A DNA stretch of 5,596 bases from an uncultured Chloroflexaceae bacterium (GTDB taxonomy: Bacteria; Chloroflexota; Chloroflexia; Chloroflexales; Chloroflexaceae). The stretch covers positions 1 to 5,596 of the forward strand of contig CAKZQX010000091.1 in the NCBI GenBank assembly GCA_937141995.1. The letters run 5' to 3'. This document shows positions 5,389-5,596 of this stretch, piece by piece (the first letter of the stretch is position 1; every line of letters starts with the position of its first letter). Below the pieces are notes generated by a model. That model had not been told where the DNA came from. It searched no databases and was given only the letters and a program-made list of their open reading frames with translations. Position numbers and translations under genes: made by a program.

Positions 5389-5596
5389 AATCCCCGATGG
5401 GGATGCATGGGTTTTCAAAGTGTTACTCCGGTGGATTTAGCCTGGATACTGCTGGTTTCAATCCCCGATGGGGATGCATGGGTTTTCAAAGCATCCTCGC
5501 TTGAGAAACCCGTTCGCGTCCACGTAGTTTCAATCCCCGATGGGGATGCATGGGTTTTCAAAGTCGCCGTCATCAGCGGCAGGTCCCGTTCGGCCA
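5384..5596 (-). CRISPR. CRISPR array, leader-distal end, three repeats visible, continuing past the window
   Basis: Repeats of 37 bp lie at 5384-5420, 5455-5491 and 5527-5563; the last two are identical. Spacers are 34 bp (5421-5454), 35 bp (5492-5526) and at least 33 bp (5564 to the edge), all different. Each repeat has a perfect stem ATCCCC-GAT-GGGGAT. Read on the minus strand the repeat begins CTTTGAAA and ends ATTGAAAC, the usual 8-base 5' handle of type I and III crRNAs, so transcription should run leftward from a leader beyond the right edge. The 5384 copy matches at 34 of 37 positions, its three mismatches falling at the minus-strand 3' end (GTT in place of AAC), as expected for the oldest, terminal repeat. 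No cas gene is in view, so the subtype is not known. Confidence 0.95.

Overview
The window looks like a GC-rich bacterial chromosome segment, most probably from a Chloroflexota (Chloroflexus/Roseiflexus-like) organism. This assignment is inference. It rests on GC-rich coding sequence, intergenic regions full of imperfect 7-bp repeats, palindromic GC-rich dispersed repeats, a T-box riboswitch (typical of Firmicutes and Chloroflexota), a TrpB2-type tryptophan synthase and a CRISPR array. No taxonomic marker gene is present.

Layout, left to right. Positions 1-6 hold the first two codons of a minus-strand gene that leaves the window, with a strong Shine-Dalgarno sequence. Positions 57-383 hold two near-identical ~120-bp palindromic repeats and a solo half copy. 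Positions 427-1197 (minus) encode a sugar phosphate isomerase/epimerase-like TIM barrel. Divergent from it, 1269-3230 (plus) encodes a secreted protein with a six-hairpin glycosidase-like core. Positions 3224-3367 are a heptamer block: eight perfect telomere-like GGGTTAG units on one strand facing diverged units of the same family on the other. It lies between two convergent genes and supplies both of their TAG stop codons. Positions 3366-4727 (minus) encode a TrpB2-type tryptophan synthase beta chain starting at TTG. Its leader (4794-5148) is a complete tryptophan T-box riboswitch: stem I, UGG specifier codon, canonical T-box antiterminator with UGGC bulge, and a competing terminator. It is driven by a near-consensus promoter (TTGACA, 17 nt, TATACT). 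More heptad tracts lie at 4754-4788 and 5187-5285. Positions 5272-5388 carry a protein-like reading frame with no ATG start that abuts the leader-distal end of a CRISPR array (5384 to the window end).

Working logic. The best-resolved unit is Trp-tRNA sensing. Uncharged tRNA-Trp should bind the UGG specifier and UGGC bulge, stabilise the antiterminator and allow trpB transcription; charged tRNA leaves the terminator. The isomerase-like and glycosidase-like genes are divergent neighbours with closely packed promoter signals and may share a carbohydrate role, but this is only suggested by context. The CRISPR array has no cas genes in view. Its repeat, read on the minus strand, ends in ATTGAAAC, the usual type I/III crRNA 5' handle, so the leader and any cas genes should lie to the right.
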